Source: Scybalousia_A sp963588535
GTDB taxonomy: Bacteria; Bacteroidota; Bacteroidia; Bacteroidales; P3
Length of the DNA stretch: 25,524 bases
NCBI GenBank assembly: GCA_963588535.1
Contig: CAVAII010000074.1
Location: 1-25,524 of the forward strand
Direction: 5' to 3'
Both the position numbers and the translations under genes were made by a program. Of this stretch, positions 8,478 through 17,281 are shown piece by piece (position 1 is the first letter of the stretch; each line of letters opens with the position of its first letter). The notes beneath the pieces are model-generated. The model ran no database searches, was not told the DNA's origin, and was given only the letters and a program-made list of their open reading frames with translations.

Positions 8478-9272
8478 ATGAAAAAAATATCGATAATAAT
8501 AGCATTAATAGTATCTCTTGGTCTGCTGTCTGTGGATACGAAGGCACAGAGTTCTACCAAAAGTACGATAACAGGTACAGATACTAATATTTCTACTCCT
8601 TTCTTTGCTACAAGTGCTGGTTGGACTTTTCCTTTTGGAGAGATGGGCAATAGATATTCCTCATTCTTTAACATCAACACAGATTTAGGTTGGAAGACAA
8701 GAAACAATTGGATATTTACATTAGACTTTGGTTTTCAATTTGGTTCTAATAATGTCAAACATTTAGAAGATTATTTGGCAACCTTATACACCGACTCCTC
8801 CAAACCTATTATCGTTGGTACAGATGGTACAGATGCAGGAGTAGTTGCTTATAATAGAAATCTATCTTTAAGCATTAGTGTAGGTAAGATCTTTCCTATC
8901 TTTCACGATAACCCTAATAGCGGTATAGAGGCGTCTGTTTGTCTTGGTTTTTTGCAACATCAAATTATCTATGAGGCAACACAAAGTAAGGTTCTGCAAT
9001 TAGAAGATGATTACAAATATCTCTATGACCGTCAGATGAGAGGACCTATGACGGGTTTGTTTTTGGGTTATCGCCATATAAGCAAAAAAACGTATGCTAA
9101 CTGGTTTGCAGGTATAGATTGGAAGGTTGCTTTTACTAAGATGACAAGAAAATATCAAGCCGACTTAATGAGTGGCGACAATACTCGATATACGGATCAC
9201 ATGATAACCTTAAAGGTTGGTTGGATGTTTCCTTTCTTCGGTCGTTCGTCCGATAAGATATACTATTTCTAA
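8478..9272 (+). CDS. Probable outer-membrane beta-barrel protein, unknown function
   Basis: This 264-residue protein has a clear signal peptide (residues 1-23, ending TKAQ). The mature part alternates polar and aromatic residues in strand-like stretches (GWTFPFGEMG, NWIFTLDFGFQFG, LSLSISVGKIFPIF, GLFLGYRHI, ITLKVGWMFPFF) and ends in a C-terminal Phe (KIYYF), all typical of outer-membrane barrels. The length would suit an 8- to 10-strand barrel. I do not recognise a specific family. It starts 6 bp after the M14 peptidase stop and 31 bp before waaA, so it probably belongs to that operon. A link to T9SS cargo or LPS is only a guess from the neighbours. Confidence 0.75.
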   Translation: MKKISIIIALIVSLGLLSVDTKAQSSTKSTITGTDTNISTPFFATSAGWTFPFGEMGNRYSSFFNINTDLGWKTRNNWIFTLDFGFQFGSNNVKHLEDYLATLYTDSSKPIIVGTDGTDAGVVAYNRNLSLSISVGKIFPIFHDNPNSGIEASVCLGFLQHQIIYEATQSKVLQLEDDYKYLYDRQMRGPMTGLFLGYRHISKKTYANWFAGIDWKVAFTKMTRKYQADLMSGDNTRYTDHMITLKVGWMFPFFGRSSDKIYYF

Positions 9273-9303
9273 TTCCCTACCCTTAAAAAAGATATAACAA
9301 CAG

Positions 9304-10512
9304 ATGTATAATATTGCAATATATTTTTTGGTAGCACTTTGTCGCATTGTTTCTTTATTCAATAAGAAAATATCTACTATGTGCAGAGGTCAAAAGGATA
9401 CTTGGCACAAACTTTCCTTATTAGATAAAGAGAAAAAGACTTTTTGGTTCCATTGTGCTTCTCTTGGAGAGTTTGAACAAGCCAGAAACCTTATTGAGAC
9501 CATAAAAAATAATGACCCTAATAGTCAAATATTGCTTACTTTCTTTTCTCCTTCTGGTTATGAGGTAAGAAAAGACTACAAATACGCAGATGTTGTTACC
9601 TATCTCCCTTTCGATACTAAGCATAACGCCAAACGATTTGTTCGCTTGGTTAATCCCTCTATGGTTTTCTTTGTTAAGTATGAGTTTTGGTGGAATTATA
9701 TTATTTGTTTGAAAGATTATCCTTTGTATTCCGTTAGTCTTATACTTAGAAAGAATCATTATTTGCTTAAACCTTTATCCTTTTGGTTTAGAAAGCAATT
9801 AAAGAACTTTAATATGTTCTTTGTGCAGGACAAAGCAACCTCTGAGATACTTAATAATATAGGTTATACAAATAATCTTATAGTTGGTGATACTCGTTTG
9901 GATAGAGTGTATAGTATGAGCAAAGAAAAGAAAGATTTTCCTTTGATAAGACAATTTATTGGTAATAAAAAAGTATTCCTTGCGGGTAGTTCTTGGCCTG
10001 AGGACGAGAAAATAATTCAAAAAGCCTTAAAAGATATAAAGGATATAAAAATTATCTTAGCCCCTCACTTAATAGATAAGAAACATATCTCTTTCCTATT
10101 GGATTTGTTCAACGATAGTATCGCTCTTTCTAATCTAAACGAAAGCAACTACAAAGATTACAACGTCCTAATAATAGATAATATCGGTATGTTAATGTAT
10201 CTGTATTCTCTATGCACACTTGCGTATATTGGCGGTGGATTTGGCGAGGGTATTCATAATGTTCTTGAGGCTGCGGTCTTTAATAAACCTCTTGCTTTCG
10301 GACCTAATAACAAGAAATTCAAAGAAGCACAAGACCTTATTAGGATTAATGTCGGCAAAGAGATTAATAATAGCGAAGAGTTGCAAGAGTGGACTACGGA
10401 CTTATTAACTAACGAAAACAAATACAAAGAATTATCATCCTTAGCAGGCACTTACGTCCAACAAAATATAGGAGCAACCGAGAAAATACTACAAAACATC
10501 TTTAGAAAATGA
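9304..10512 (+). CDS. waaA: 3-deoxy-D-manno-octulosonic acid transferase
   Basis: The 402-residue product is a WaaA/KdtA-type GT-B transferase (family GT30), which moves Kdo from CMP-Kdo to lipid A precursor at the cytoplasmic face of the inner membrane. An N-terminal membrane anchor (about residues 3-18) precedes FWFHCASLGEFEQA, where Glu56 aligns with the family's catalytic glutamate. Further family motifs are FVKYEFWWNY, VGDTRLDRV, AGSSWPEDE, and the C-terminal nucleotide-sugar segment YIGGGFGEGIHNVLEA followed by PLAFGP. Its stop overlaps the start of the downstream BamA/TamA-like gene by 4 bp (ATGA). Together with lpxD and the O-antigen ligase-like gene, it shows an LPS-bearing outer membrane. 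Confidence 0.97.
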   Translation: MYNIAIYFLVALCRIVSLFNKKISTMCRGQKDTWHKLSLLDKEKKTFWFHCASLGEFEQARNLIETIKNNDPNSQILLTFFSPSGYEVRKDYKYADVVTYLPFDTKHNAKRFVRLVNPSMVFFVKYEFWWNYIICLKDYPLYSVSLILRKNHYLLKPLSFWFRKQLKNFNMFFVQDKATSEILNNIGYTNNLIVGDTRLDRVYSMSKEKKDFPLIRQFIGNKKVFLAGSSWPEDEKIIQKALKDIKDIKIILAPHLIDKKHISFLLDLFNDSIALSNLNESNYKDYNVLIIDNIGMLMYLYSLCTLAYIGGGFGEGIHNVLEAAVFNKPLAFGPNNKKFKEAQDLIRINVGKEINNSEELQEWTTDLLTNENKYKELSSLAGTYVQQNIGATEKILQNIFRK

Positions 10513-12911
10513 AAAAACACATACTCTATATATTATTAATAGCCCTTATCTTTGCTTCGTGTTCCCCTAACAAACATCTTAGCAAGAATGGTTACCTACT
10601 TAGTCGTAACAAAGTAAGTATTGATAACAAGACTATCTCAAAAGGTAATATTTCTAAGTATATTCAACAAGACCCTAACAACAAATTTCTCGGCTTTAAG
10701 GCAGGTATGTATATCTATTCATTATCTCGTCCTGGTGAGGATAGTACTTGTAATTTCTTTGAGCGTTATGTCTTTCGTACTATCGGTAACAAACCTGTTG
10801 AATACGATGAGCAACTAACCGAGACGTCTATCAAAAACATCAAGACCTATCTTAAATCTCAGGGTTGTTTTGATGCCAAAGTTACTTCCTCTCTTTCGCC
10901 TGTTAAACGCCCATACGCTCCTTGGACTTATTACAAACGTCGTCGTCAAGTCAATTATGATATCTATATTCCTTCACGAGCCGTAATCGATACCTTTATT
11001 GTTCAGACCGAAGACCCTAAACTATTGTCTACTATAACCAAACTAACCAAAGATGACGCAGTAAAAAGAGGCGAATGGTATAACGAGGACAAATTAGTTA
11101 CAATAAGAGAAAACGTTGCTACCAAAATGCTCTCCGAAGGCTATTATACTTTCAACGAAAACTATATTGTCTTTAATATTGATACCTCTAACGGAGTTGA
11201 TAAGACCAAAATAATAATGCTAGTCAAAAACCCTGTCGGTGAGACCAAAGACTCTGTATCTATTACTCGACACAAACCTTATAAGGTTACTCGAATATAC
11301 GTTTATCCTAATTATATCTCTCCTCTTTCGCACGAATATATCTCTAACACCGACACTACTCTAACCTATCATAAACAACAAAAAGGTTACAAACCTACTC
11401 CTTTGAATATTATTAAGAATACCGAGAAACCTATTATCAAAGACCGTACTATAATGCGTAGTATACTTATGCAGAACAATAACCTCTACTCCCCTGAGGC
11501 AAGTCAAAGTACTTATCACGCACTATCTAATCTTAGAAACTTCAAATACATTGATATATCATACGAAGATATAACCAAAAAGGAACAAGATACCAACGAC
11601 TTGGCTTGTTATATCCGCCTTACAAGAAGTAAACCTATTAGTCTGTCGTCTTCTTTCGAGTTAAACTATTCGGCAAGTAACGAACCTATCAATAATACCT
11701 CTTCGTCTAATTTTGGTATGGCTGGCAACTTATCTTATTATGATAAGAACTTATTCCATGGGGCTGAGATATTCTCGGCTAACCTTAAACTTGCAACCGA
11801 GATCAATAGCAATATATTTAAGAAAGAGAACACCGCAACAGGTTGGGAGTTATTCAATGCTTTCGAGGCTGGTGTCAATTTCGGTATAGAATTTCCTCGA
11901 TTCCTTGCTCCTTTCTCTACTGTATTCTACTCTATGAAGTTTCACCCTCATACCAGTGTTAAGGTTGGATACAATGTTCAAAAGAGATCCTATTACGAAC
12001 GTTCTATCTTTACCCTTAACTACGGCTATTCTTGGAATACTACCGATAAAAAATATTTTGCTTTCATTCCTTTGGAAGTCAATTTCGTAAATATGACTAT
12101 CACAAGTAGCGAATATGCCGAGTTTATCCAAAACAGAGACCGCCGTATTCAATACCAGATGTCCGATCACTTTGTTATGTCTATGCGTTTCTCATACAAC
12201 TACAACGGACAGGTAACTGGCAACAGGACAGACTTTAATCTTTTCTCTGTTAACCTTGAATCTTCGGGTAATCTATTGGATTTGTACTCCCTTACTTTTG
12301 ATCAAAGCAAGGACGACGAAGGACATTATACTATCTTCAACGTACCTTTCTCTCAATTCGTTAGAACTGACTTTTCTTTTACTCGCTATCATTATATAGG
12401 TAAGAGTTCGAGTCTTGTTTTCAAACTCTATGGCGGTGTGGGCGTTCCATACGCTAATGCCGAGTCCTTACCATACGAAAAAGCCTTCTTTGGCGGTGGT
12501 GCTAACGGATTGCGTGCTTGGCAACTAAGAAGTTTAGGTCCTGGTTCGAGCAAATCTAACGATGATAACACCTACGACAAAGCCGGCGATATATCCTTTG
12601 GTGGTAATATAGAGTATCGTTTCCCTATGTTCGGACCTTTCGAGGGTGCTGCCTTCTTCGACTTTGGTAATATTTGGACCTTACACGATCAAGACGACAC
12701 CGAAGGCGGTCAGATTAGCAAAGACTTCTACAAAGAGATAGCCTCAGGTACTGGTTTTGGACTACGTTGCAATCTTGGCGTATTTATCCTCCGTGTAGAC
12801 TTTGCTGCTAAGGTTTGGGACCCAAGTAAGACGCTTTCCAAAAGATTTGTTCTCCCTGATACTCGTCTTAAAGATATTGCTATTCAATTCGGTATCAACT
12901 ACCCATTCTAA
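10509..12911 (+). CDS. BamA/TamA-family outer-membrane lipoprotein
   Basis: This 800-residue protein starts with a lipoprotein signal (LIFASC, lipidated Cys18). An N-terminal region of about 300 residues resembles POTRA-like repeats (for example TSIKNIKTYLKSQGCFDAKV and VATKMLSEGYYTF). The C-terminal 400 or so residues form a barrel of the bacterial surface antigen (Omp85) type, with FFGGGANGLRAWQLRSLGPG as the recognisable Omp85 motif near residues 660-680. It closes with GINYPF and a C-terminal Phe. Omp85 members insert or export proteins across the outer membrane. In Bacteroidota such Cys-anchored versions are usually annotated BamA/TamA family and are distinct from the main BamA. Translation is probably coupled to waaA through the ATGA overlap. 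Confidence 0.92.
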   Translation: MKKHILYILLIALIFASCSPNKHLSKNGYLLSRNKVSIDNKTISKGNISKYIQQDPNNKFLGFKAGMYIYSLSRPGEDSTCNFFERYVFRTIGNKPVEYDEQLTETSIKNIKTYLKSQGCFDAKVTSSLSPVKRPYAPWTYYKRRRQVNYDIYIPSRAVIDTFIVQTEDPKLLSTITKLTKDDAVKRGEWYNEDKLVTIRENVATKMLSEGYYTFNENYIVFNIDTSNGVDKTKIIMLVKNPVGETKDSVSITRHKPYKVTRIYVYPNYISPLSHEYISNTDTTLTYHKQQKGYKPTPLNIIKNTEKPIIKDRTIMRSILMQNNNLYSPEASQSTYHALSNLRNFKYIDISYEDITKKEQDTNDLACYIRLTRSKPISLSSSFELNYSASNEPINNTSSSNFGMAGNLSYYDKNLFHGAEIFSANLKLATEINSNIFKKENTATGWELFNAFEAGVNFGIEFPRFLAPFSTVFYSMKFHPHTSVKVGYNVQKRSYYERSIFTLNYGYSWNTTDKKYFAFIPLEVNFVNMTITSSEYAEFIQNRDRRIQYQMSDHFVMSMRFSYNYNGQVTGNRTDFNLFSVNLESSGNLLDLYSLTFDQSKDDEGHYTIFNVPFSQFVRTDFSFTRYHYIGKSSSLVFKLYGGVGVPYANAESLPYEKAFFGGGANGLRAWQLRSLGPGSSKSNDDNTYDKAGDISFGGNIEYRFPMFGPFEGAAFFDFGNIWTLHDQDDTEGGQISKDFYKEIASGTGFGLRCNLGVFILRVDFAAKVWDPSKTLSKRFVLPDTRLKDIAIQFGINYPF

Positions 12912-12930
12912 AAAGAAAGACAACAAAAAG

Positions 12931-12962
12931 TTTGGTAGTCTCAAAAGAATGTTATAATTTTG
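12931..12962 (+). promoter_or_regulatory. Promoter for the 12992 gene
   Basis: A TTTG at 12931-12934 is separated by 20 nt from TAATTTTG (12955-12962), matching the Bacteroidetes -33/-7 pattern. It lies in the 80-bp gap after the Omp85-type gene. It rules out the longer reading frame that begins at 12932, because that start would lie upstream of the transcription start. Confidence 0.75.
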
Positions 12963-12991
12963 CAACGCATAATCAAAAAAACATAACAACT

Positions 12992-13462
12992 ATGAAATCG
13001 AAATTACGTTTAATAATTGTCTTCTTCCTCGGTATTTTGGTTGGTTTCATTCTTGCCGATAAGATAAACATTGATCAAGAAAAAGAAGGGAAAGATAGTC
13101 CTAAAACCGAAAAGAAAATAAAAAATAAATCCTCCAAAGAGAAAAAAGATAAGGATATTACTATCTTTAAAGAACCTCAACGAGTCCTTGACTTTAAGAG
13201 ATTTAAGGTTGAAAAAGTACTTGACAACGGCAACGCTTTGGCTACAGTCTTAGACAACAGATATAGCAATATGGATATGCGTACCTCTACTACCGTTCTA
13301 TTCTTAGCAGACGAGAGTTCTAATTACTTTGATGACCAAAAGATTGTTGTACCTAAGGGAAAGGTTGCTAAACAAATAGGCACTTATAAATACAAAGAAT
13401 ACACGTACTCCGACACTCAAACTCTCCCTATCGTTGATTTTTTTGATAAAGAGAGCAAATAG
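12992..13462 (+). CDS. Small N-terminally anchored protein of unknown function
   Basis: The start is placed at the ATG at 12992 rather than the in-frame upstream TTG at 12932, because a good promoter occupies 12931-12962. The 156-residue product has one N-terminal membrane segment (residues 6-22, LRLIIVFFLGILVGFIL). A very lysine-rich charged linker follows (about 25-60), then a compact region (about 62-150) with alternating hydrophobics (FKRFKVEKVLDNGNALATVL). The compact part is probably extracytoplasmic. No family is recognised. It is an independent transcription unit, because repeat array 3 starts 29 bp after its stop. Confidence 0.75.
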   Translation: MKSKLRLIIVFFLGILVGFILADKINIDQEKEGKDSPKTEKKIKNKSSKEKKDKDITIFKEPQRVLDFKRFKVEKVLDNGNALATVLDNRYSNMDMRTSTTVLFLADESSNYFDDQKIVVPKGKVAKQIGTYKYKEYTYSDTQTLPIVDFFDKESK

Positions 13463-13490
13463 TTTTTTAAGCAATAAACACACAAAAACG

Positions 13491-13721
13491 ATTAGTGTAT
13501 TCGCTAAATTAATTAGTGTATTCGTTAAAATAATTACTGAAAATAATTTACTGATTACTGATAATATTTCAACGATTACTGATTTTATCAAAATATTATC
13601 TAACTTTATTTGGATAAAGTTTAACTTTATTCTGATAATCTTTAACTTTATTCTGATAATCTCTAACTTTATCCAAATAAAGTTAAGGAATAATTTGATA
13701 AAGTTAAGGAATATTCTCGGT
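13491..13721. repeat. 21-bp period array 3 (11 units)
   Basis: Eleven consecutive 21-bp units start at 13491 and every 21 bp to 13701, with no indel. The variable halves change in blocks: ATTAGTGTATT twice, then ATTACTGA-type three times, then TAACTT-type four times (including the palindrome AAGTTTAACTT), then AAGTTAAGGAA twice. The second halves of units 5-9 fit TATYNNRATA. The array fills most of the gap between the 12992 gene and pncC, and its last unit ends 7 bp before the pncC -7 box. Confidence 0.93.
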
Positions 13722-13727
13722 TTTTTG

Positions 13728-13735
13728 TATTTTTG
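13728..13735 (+). promoter_or_regulatory. Bacteroidetes -7 box for pncC
   Basis: TATTTTTG matches TAnnTTTG. The -33 position falls inside the last unit of repeat array 3, near GTTAAG at 13703-13708, and has no clear TTG. If this promoter is real, the array supplies its upstream element. The leader to the ATG at 13777 would be about 35 nt. Confidence 0.6.
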
Positions 13736-13776
13736 CAAAAAAGATAGCCAACTGAAAAAACAGAATATTATCAAAA

Positions 13777-14280
13777 ATGGAAGAGAAAACTAACACGGAA
13801 GAAGAGATAAACGATATTGTAAAAAAAATCTTCAAAAAACTACAAGCAAACAACCTAACTATATCTACGGCAGAGAGTTGTACAGGGGGAAATATAGCAC
13901 ATAGGATAACTTTGATTAGCGGTGCGTCTGAGTTTTTTAAAGCCGGCATTGTCTCCTATTGTAACGAGATGAAAGAAAAAATACTCCATGTAGATAAAAC
14001 AATCTTAGATACTTACGGAGCAGTAAGTGAGCCGACTGCAAAGCAAATGGCAGAAGGTGTTTTGTGTCTTACGCAGACCGATTGGGCTATCTCTACAACT
14101 GGATTAGCAGGTCCTTTGTCCGATGGTAGCGGTACGGAGGTCGGGACAGTATTTATCGGCATTGCATCAAAAGGGAAAGAGACGATAGTAAGGAAATATT
14201 GCATCAAAACCCAGAGAGAAGACTTTATTAATAGGGTTAGCAAGGAGGCTTTGTCTTTATTATTGAGTAGTTTAGAGTAG
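13777..14280 (+). CDS. pncC: Nicotinamide-nucleotide amidohydrolase (CinA C-terminal domain)
   Basis: This 167-residue protein is a stand-alone CinA-C/PncC domain, without the N-terminal MoCF-like domain of full-length CinA. These enzymes deamidate nicotinamide mononucleotide to nicotinate mononucleotide in pyridine nucleotide salvage. Signature segments are STAESCTGGNIAHRIT (AESCTGG at 32-38), GIVSYCNEMKEKIL, and GAVSEPTAKQMAEGV. STTGLAGPLSDGSGTEVGTV replaces the usual G-x-AGP-x-GG-x-x-x-KPVGTV. The slight change in that last loop does not alter the family call. It appears monocistronic: a repeat array and promoter lie upstream, and a promoter for clpP follows. Confidence 0.93.
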   Translation: MEEKTNTEEEINDIVKKIFKKLQANNLTISTAESCTGGNIAHRITLISGASEFFKAGIVSYCNEMKEKILHVDKTILDTYGAVSEPTAKQMAEGVLCLTQTDWAISTTGLAGPLSDGSGTEVGTVFIGIASKGKETIVRKYCIKTQREDFINRVSKEALSLLLSSLE

Positions 14281-14340
14281 AAAAAAGATTTTATTATTCA
14301 AAAAAATAGCAGATAAACAAAGTTTTAAGAAAAAATATTG

Positions 14341-14348
14341 TACTTTTG
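14341..14348 (+). promoter_or_regulatory. Bacteroidetes -7 box for the clpP operon
   Basis: TACTTTTG matches TAnnTTTG, about 79 bp before the clpP ATG, giving a leader of roughly 70 nt. A small hairpin (TGCG at 14369-14372 with CGCA at 14382-14385) lies in this leader. No clear -33 TTG was found. Confidence 0.55.
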
Positions 14349-14426
14349 CAGTTGTTTTAGACTGTAAGTGCGGTTTATTAACGCAGCATAAATTGATTAT
14401 AAACATTAAATATAAAGGATAATACA

Positions 14427-15110
14427 ATGGATTTCAGAAAAGAGTTCAAACTTTTTGCAACAAAAGGAAGAAATATAAATTCTTTAACTTTTGATCGTTA
14501 CAACAAATATTTCAACACCAAAAGTGCGTATATCAACCCTACAATCATAGAGGAAAGACAGTTGAATGTAGCACAAATGGACGTTTTCTCTCGTTTGATG
14601 ATGGACAGAATTATATTCTTAGGAACAGCCATTGACGATGATGTAGCCAACATTATTCAGGCTCAGTTGTTGTTCTTAGAGAGTACAGATTCTCAAACAG
14701 ATATACAGATATATTTGAACTCTCCTGGCGGTTATGTACAAGCAGGTTTAGGAATATACGATACTATGCAATACATTACCCCAGACGTTGCTACTATATG
14801 TACAGGTTTGGCAGCAAGTATGGCTTCTGTCTTGCTTTGTGCAGGTGCTCCTAAGAAGAGAACAGCATTGGAGCATTCGAGAGTTATGATACATCAGCCA
14901 ATGGGTGGTGCTCAAGGTCAGGCTTCGGATATTGCCATAGCAGCAGAAGAGATACTTAAAACAAAGAAAGAACTTTATAATATAATAGCCAAACACAGTG
15001 GTCAACCTTTCGAAAAGATTGAACAAGATAGTGATAGAGATCATTGGTTAACAAGTCATGAGGCCAAAGAATATGGTATGATTGACGAGGTGTTAATACG
15101 TAAGAAGTAA
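14427..15110 (+). CDS. clpP: ATP-dependent Clp protease proteolytic subunit
   Basis: This 227-residue ClpP serine peptidase forms the tetradecameric proteolytic chamber used with an AAA+ unfoldase. The triad is visible: Ser131 in GLAASMAS, His156 in VMIHQPMGG and Asp205 in DRDHW. All three are offset by 34 from E. coli Ser97/His122/Asp171, so the extra length is an N-terminal extension. IYLNSPGG (95-102) is the oxyanion-hole loop. The ATG at 14427 follows AAAGGA, a reasonable ribosome-binding site. The next gene starts at the base after the stop codon. clpX, a common neighbour, is absent; the gene leads an operon with a thioredoxin-like lipoprotein, lpxD and an O-antigen ligase-like gene. Confidence 0.98.
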   Translation: MDFRKEFKLFATKGRNINSLTFDRYNKYFNTKSAYINPTIIEERQLNVAQMDVFSRLMMDRIIFLGTAIDDDVANIIQAQLLFLESTDSQTDIQIYLNSPGGYVQAGLGIYDTMQYITPDVATICTGLAASMASVLLCAGAPKKRTALEHSRVMIHQPMGGAQGQASDIAIAAEEILKTKKELYNIIAKHSGQPFEKIEQDSDRDHWLTSHEAKEYGMIDEVLIRKK

Positions 15111-16211
15111 ATGAAAAGATATTTTTTGCTAATAATAGCCGCCTTGTGCGGAATGTTTGCCTCTTGTTCTAATAAGACACAAGTAGTAATAGATATACCC
15201 GAAGTAAGTGAGGGAGATGTAGTTGTTGTCTATCAAGATCCTGATATGATACAAGCAAGGACTGATTCAAAATTGGCAACCGCTAAGTTAAAGAATGGTA
15301 AGTGTGAGATTAGTTTCGATTCTCTACAATTTGATGGCAAAAGAAAAGAATGCTCTGTATCTATTATTAATAAGGATAAAGGATTTGGAGCAACTTTGCC
15401 GTTTATAATAGAGAAAGGTAAGACGATAACCCTTAAAGTAACAGGAGTTATTGATTATCTTGCACAAAAGAACGTACTTCAATTGGATTATAAGGGTAGT
15501 AAGTTTGCCGAGAAGTTCTCTAAGTTTTGGGGAGAGATTAATAATTCTTTTATGGAGTTAAGCCGAACAGGTAATGATAACAAAATCTTTGCTAATCAAG
15601 TAAAACTTATTAAGGACTTTATAGAAGAATATCCTGAGAGTGGATATCCTTATTCTATTCTAATGAGTGAGGTTCAGGTTTTGTCCGATAAACAGAATCC
15701 TATCTTGCAGTATTGTGCTGAGTTATCGAATAATAAGAGCGAGAACTCATGGCAAAAATACCTTGTAGAGATATACAAAGAGAAAATGTTAAGAATGATA
15801 GCAGGAAGCACATTTGTTATCTCTGCACAGGACAAAGACGGCAAGACTATAACCGAAAGAGATATCAAAGGCAAAGTAATTCTTGTTGATATCTGGGCTT
15901 CTTGGTGTAAGCCTTGTCATGAGGCGATGCCAAAGGTAAAAGAGATCTATAACAAATACAAAGACAAAGGCTTAACGGTTGTTTCGGTTAGCGTAGATAC
16001 TAATCCTAACGATTGGTTGAAATATATAGAAAAGAATCCTTTCGAATGGATGTCTTTGTTGGGTAATGGACAAGAGTTAGCACAGAGATATGACTGCCAA
16101 TACATACCTTATTTTATGGTTGTGGGCAAAGATGGTAAGATACTAAAACAAGGTGTTGGTTTGGACGGTGTTGAGGAAGTTATAAAACAATATTTAGATA
16201 AAGAAAACTAA
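15111..16211 (+). CDS. TlpA-like thioredoxin-fold lipoprotein
   Basis: This 366-residue lipoprotein has a signal ending FASC (lipidated Cys19). An N-terminal half of about 200 residues resembles the DUF4369-type domain common in Bacteroidota (VVIDIPEVSEGDVVVVY, FIIEKGKTITLKV). A TlpA/ResA-like thioredoxin domain occupies about 235-366. The active site is WASWCKPCHEAMPK, with Cys266 and Cys269, and the cis-proline is in CQYIPYF (Pro333). It is predicted to act as a membrane-tethered periplasmic thiol-disulfide reductant. It starts immediately after the clpP stop codon with no spacer, indicating translational coupling, and lpxD follows after 14 bp. Confidence 0.92.
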   Translation: MKRYFLLIIAALCGMFASCSNKTQVVIDIPEVSEGDVVVVYQDPDMIQARTDSKLATAKLKNGKCEISFDSLQFDGKRKECSVSIINKDKGFGATLPFIIEKGKTITLKVTGVIDYLAQKNVLQLDYKGSKFAEKFSKFWGEINNSFMELSRTGNDNKIFANQVKLIKDFIEEYPESGYPYSILMSEVQVLSDKQNPILQYCAELSNNKSENSWQKYLVEIYKEKMLRMIAGSTFVISAQDKDGKTITERDIKGKVILVDIWASWCKPCHEAMPKVKEIYNKYKDKGLTVVSVSVDTNPNDWLKYIEKNPFEWMSLLGNGQELAQRYDCQYIPYFMVVGKDGKILKQGVGLDGVEEVIKQYLDKEN

Positions 16212-16225
16212 AAACACTAAGATAA

Positions 16226-17257
16226 ATGGAGTTTTCCGCAAAACAGATCGCTGAGTTTCTACAAGGAAAAGTAGAAGGTGACGAAAACATAAAGGTAAAC
16301 AAAGTTTGCAAGATAGAACAAGGCGAAGAGGGTGCACTATCCTTCTTGGCTAATCCGCAATATGCTCATTATATCTATGATACTAAGGCGTCTATTGTAA
16401 TTGTTAATGAGGATTTCTCGGCAGAAAGAGAGATAAACGCCACACTTGTTAGAGTAAAGAACGCTTATAGTTCTTTCGCTACTCTACTTGGGATATACAA
16501 TCAATATAGGTTCAACCGCATCGGTATCTCCTCTCTATCGTTTATAGATAAGAGTGCTATAGTTGGACAAGATTGTTATGTGGGAGAGTTTGCCGTTATA
16601 GACAAACAAGCAAATATTGGAGAAAATACTAAGATCTATCCACAAGTATATATCGGTGAGAATGTAAAGATAGGCAAGAACTGCACTATCTATGCAGGCG
16701 TCAAGATTTATCACGATGTTACGATAGGCGACAATTGTATCCTTCACTCAGGTGTAGTCATTGGTGCAGACGGATTTGGTTTTGCTCCACAGGAAGATGG
16801 TACTTTTAAGAAGATTCCACAGATTGGCACCGTTATCATAGAAGAAGATGTAGAACTTGGGGCTAATGTCTGTGTGGATCGTTCTACTTTTGGTCCTACT
16901 ATTATTCACAAAGGCGTAAAGATAGACAACCTTTGTCAGATTGCTCATAATGTGGAGGTAGGTAGCAATACTGTTATGTCCGCACAAACAGGTCTGGCAG
17001 GTAGTACTAAGGTTGGAGAGAATTGTTTCTTTGGTGGTCAGATAGGTTTCGCAGGGCATATCAAGGTTGGTAATAGAGTAAAGATAGGTGGACAAAGTGG
17101 TATTATGACAGACTTACAAGACGATGGTCAATACTTAGGTTCTCCTGCTATGCCGACAAGAGATTTTATGAGGTCTTATTCTTGTTTCAAACACTTGCCA
17201 GATATAGAAAAGCGTTTGTCAGAATTGGAAAACCTTCTTAACAAACAACAAAAATAA
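16226..17257 (+). CDS. lpxD: UDP-3-O-acylglucosamine N-acyltransferase
   Basis: This 343-residue protein has the LpxD layout: an N-terminal uridine-binding domain (about residues 1-100, with LSFLANPQYA), a long left-handed parallel beta-helix of hexapeptide repeats (about 105-310), and a C-terminal helix (RLSELENLLNKQQ). The catalytic histidine is His241 in CQIAHNVEVG, near E. coli His239. Other conserved parts are GVVIGADGFGFAP and the NVCVDRSTFG segment. It adds the N-linked hydroxyacyl chain in lipid A synthesis. In many Bacteroidota lpxD is followed by an lpxC-fabZ fusion. Here it is followed, 24 bp on, by an O-antigen ligase-like gene. Confidence 0.97.
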   Translation: MEFSAKQIAEFLQGKVEGDENIKVNKVCKIEQGEEGALSFLANPQYAHYIYDTKASIVIVNEDFSAEREINATLVRVKNAYSSFATLLGIYNQYRFNRIGISSLSFIDKSAIVGQDCYVGEFAVIDKQANIGENTKIYPQVYIGENVKIGKNCTIYAGVKIYHDVTIGDNCILHSGVVIGADGFGFAPQEDGTFKKIPQIGTVIIEEDVELGANVCVDRSTFGPTIIHKGVKIDNLCQIAHNVEVGSNTVMSAQTGLAGSTKVGENCFFGGQIGFAGHIKVGNRVKIGGQSGIMTDLQDDGQYLGSPAMPTRDFMRSYSCFKHLPDIEKRLSELENLLNKQQK

Positions 17258-17281
17258 TACACACAAGAATATATTATTAAT

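Noticed and set aside
13491..13721. CRISPR array
   Set aside because: There is no constant repeat with unique spacers. The whole 21-bp unit varies, is too short, and there are no cas genes nearby.
13304..13793. Overlapping frames on both strands with isoleucine-rich heptads
   Set aside because: Both strands are open through array 3 by the multiple-of-three effect, and they overlap the 12992 gene and pncC.
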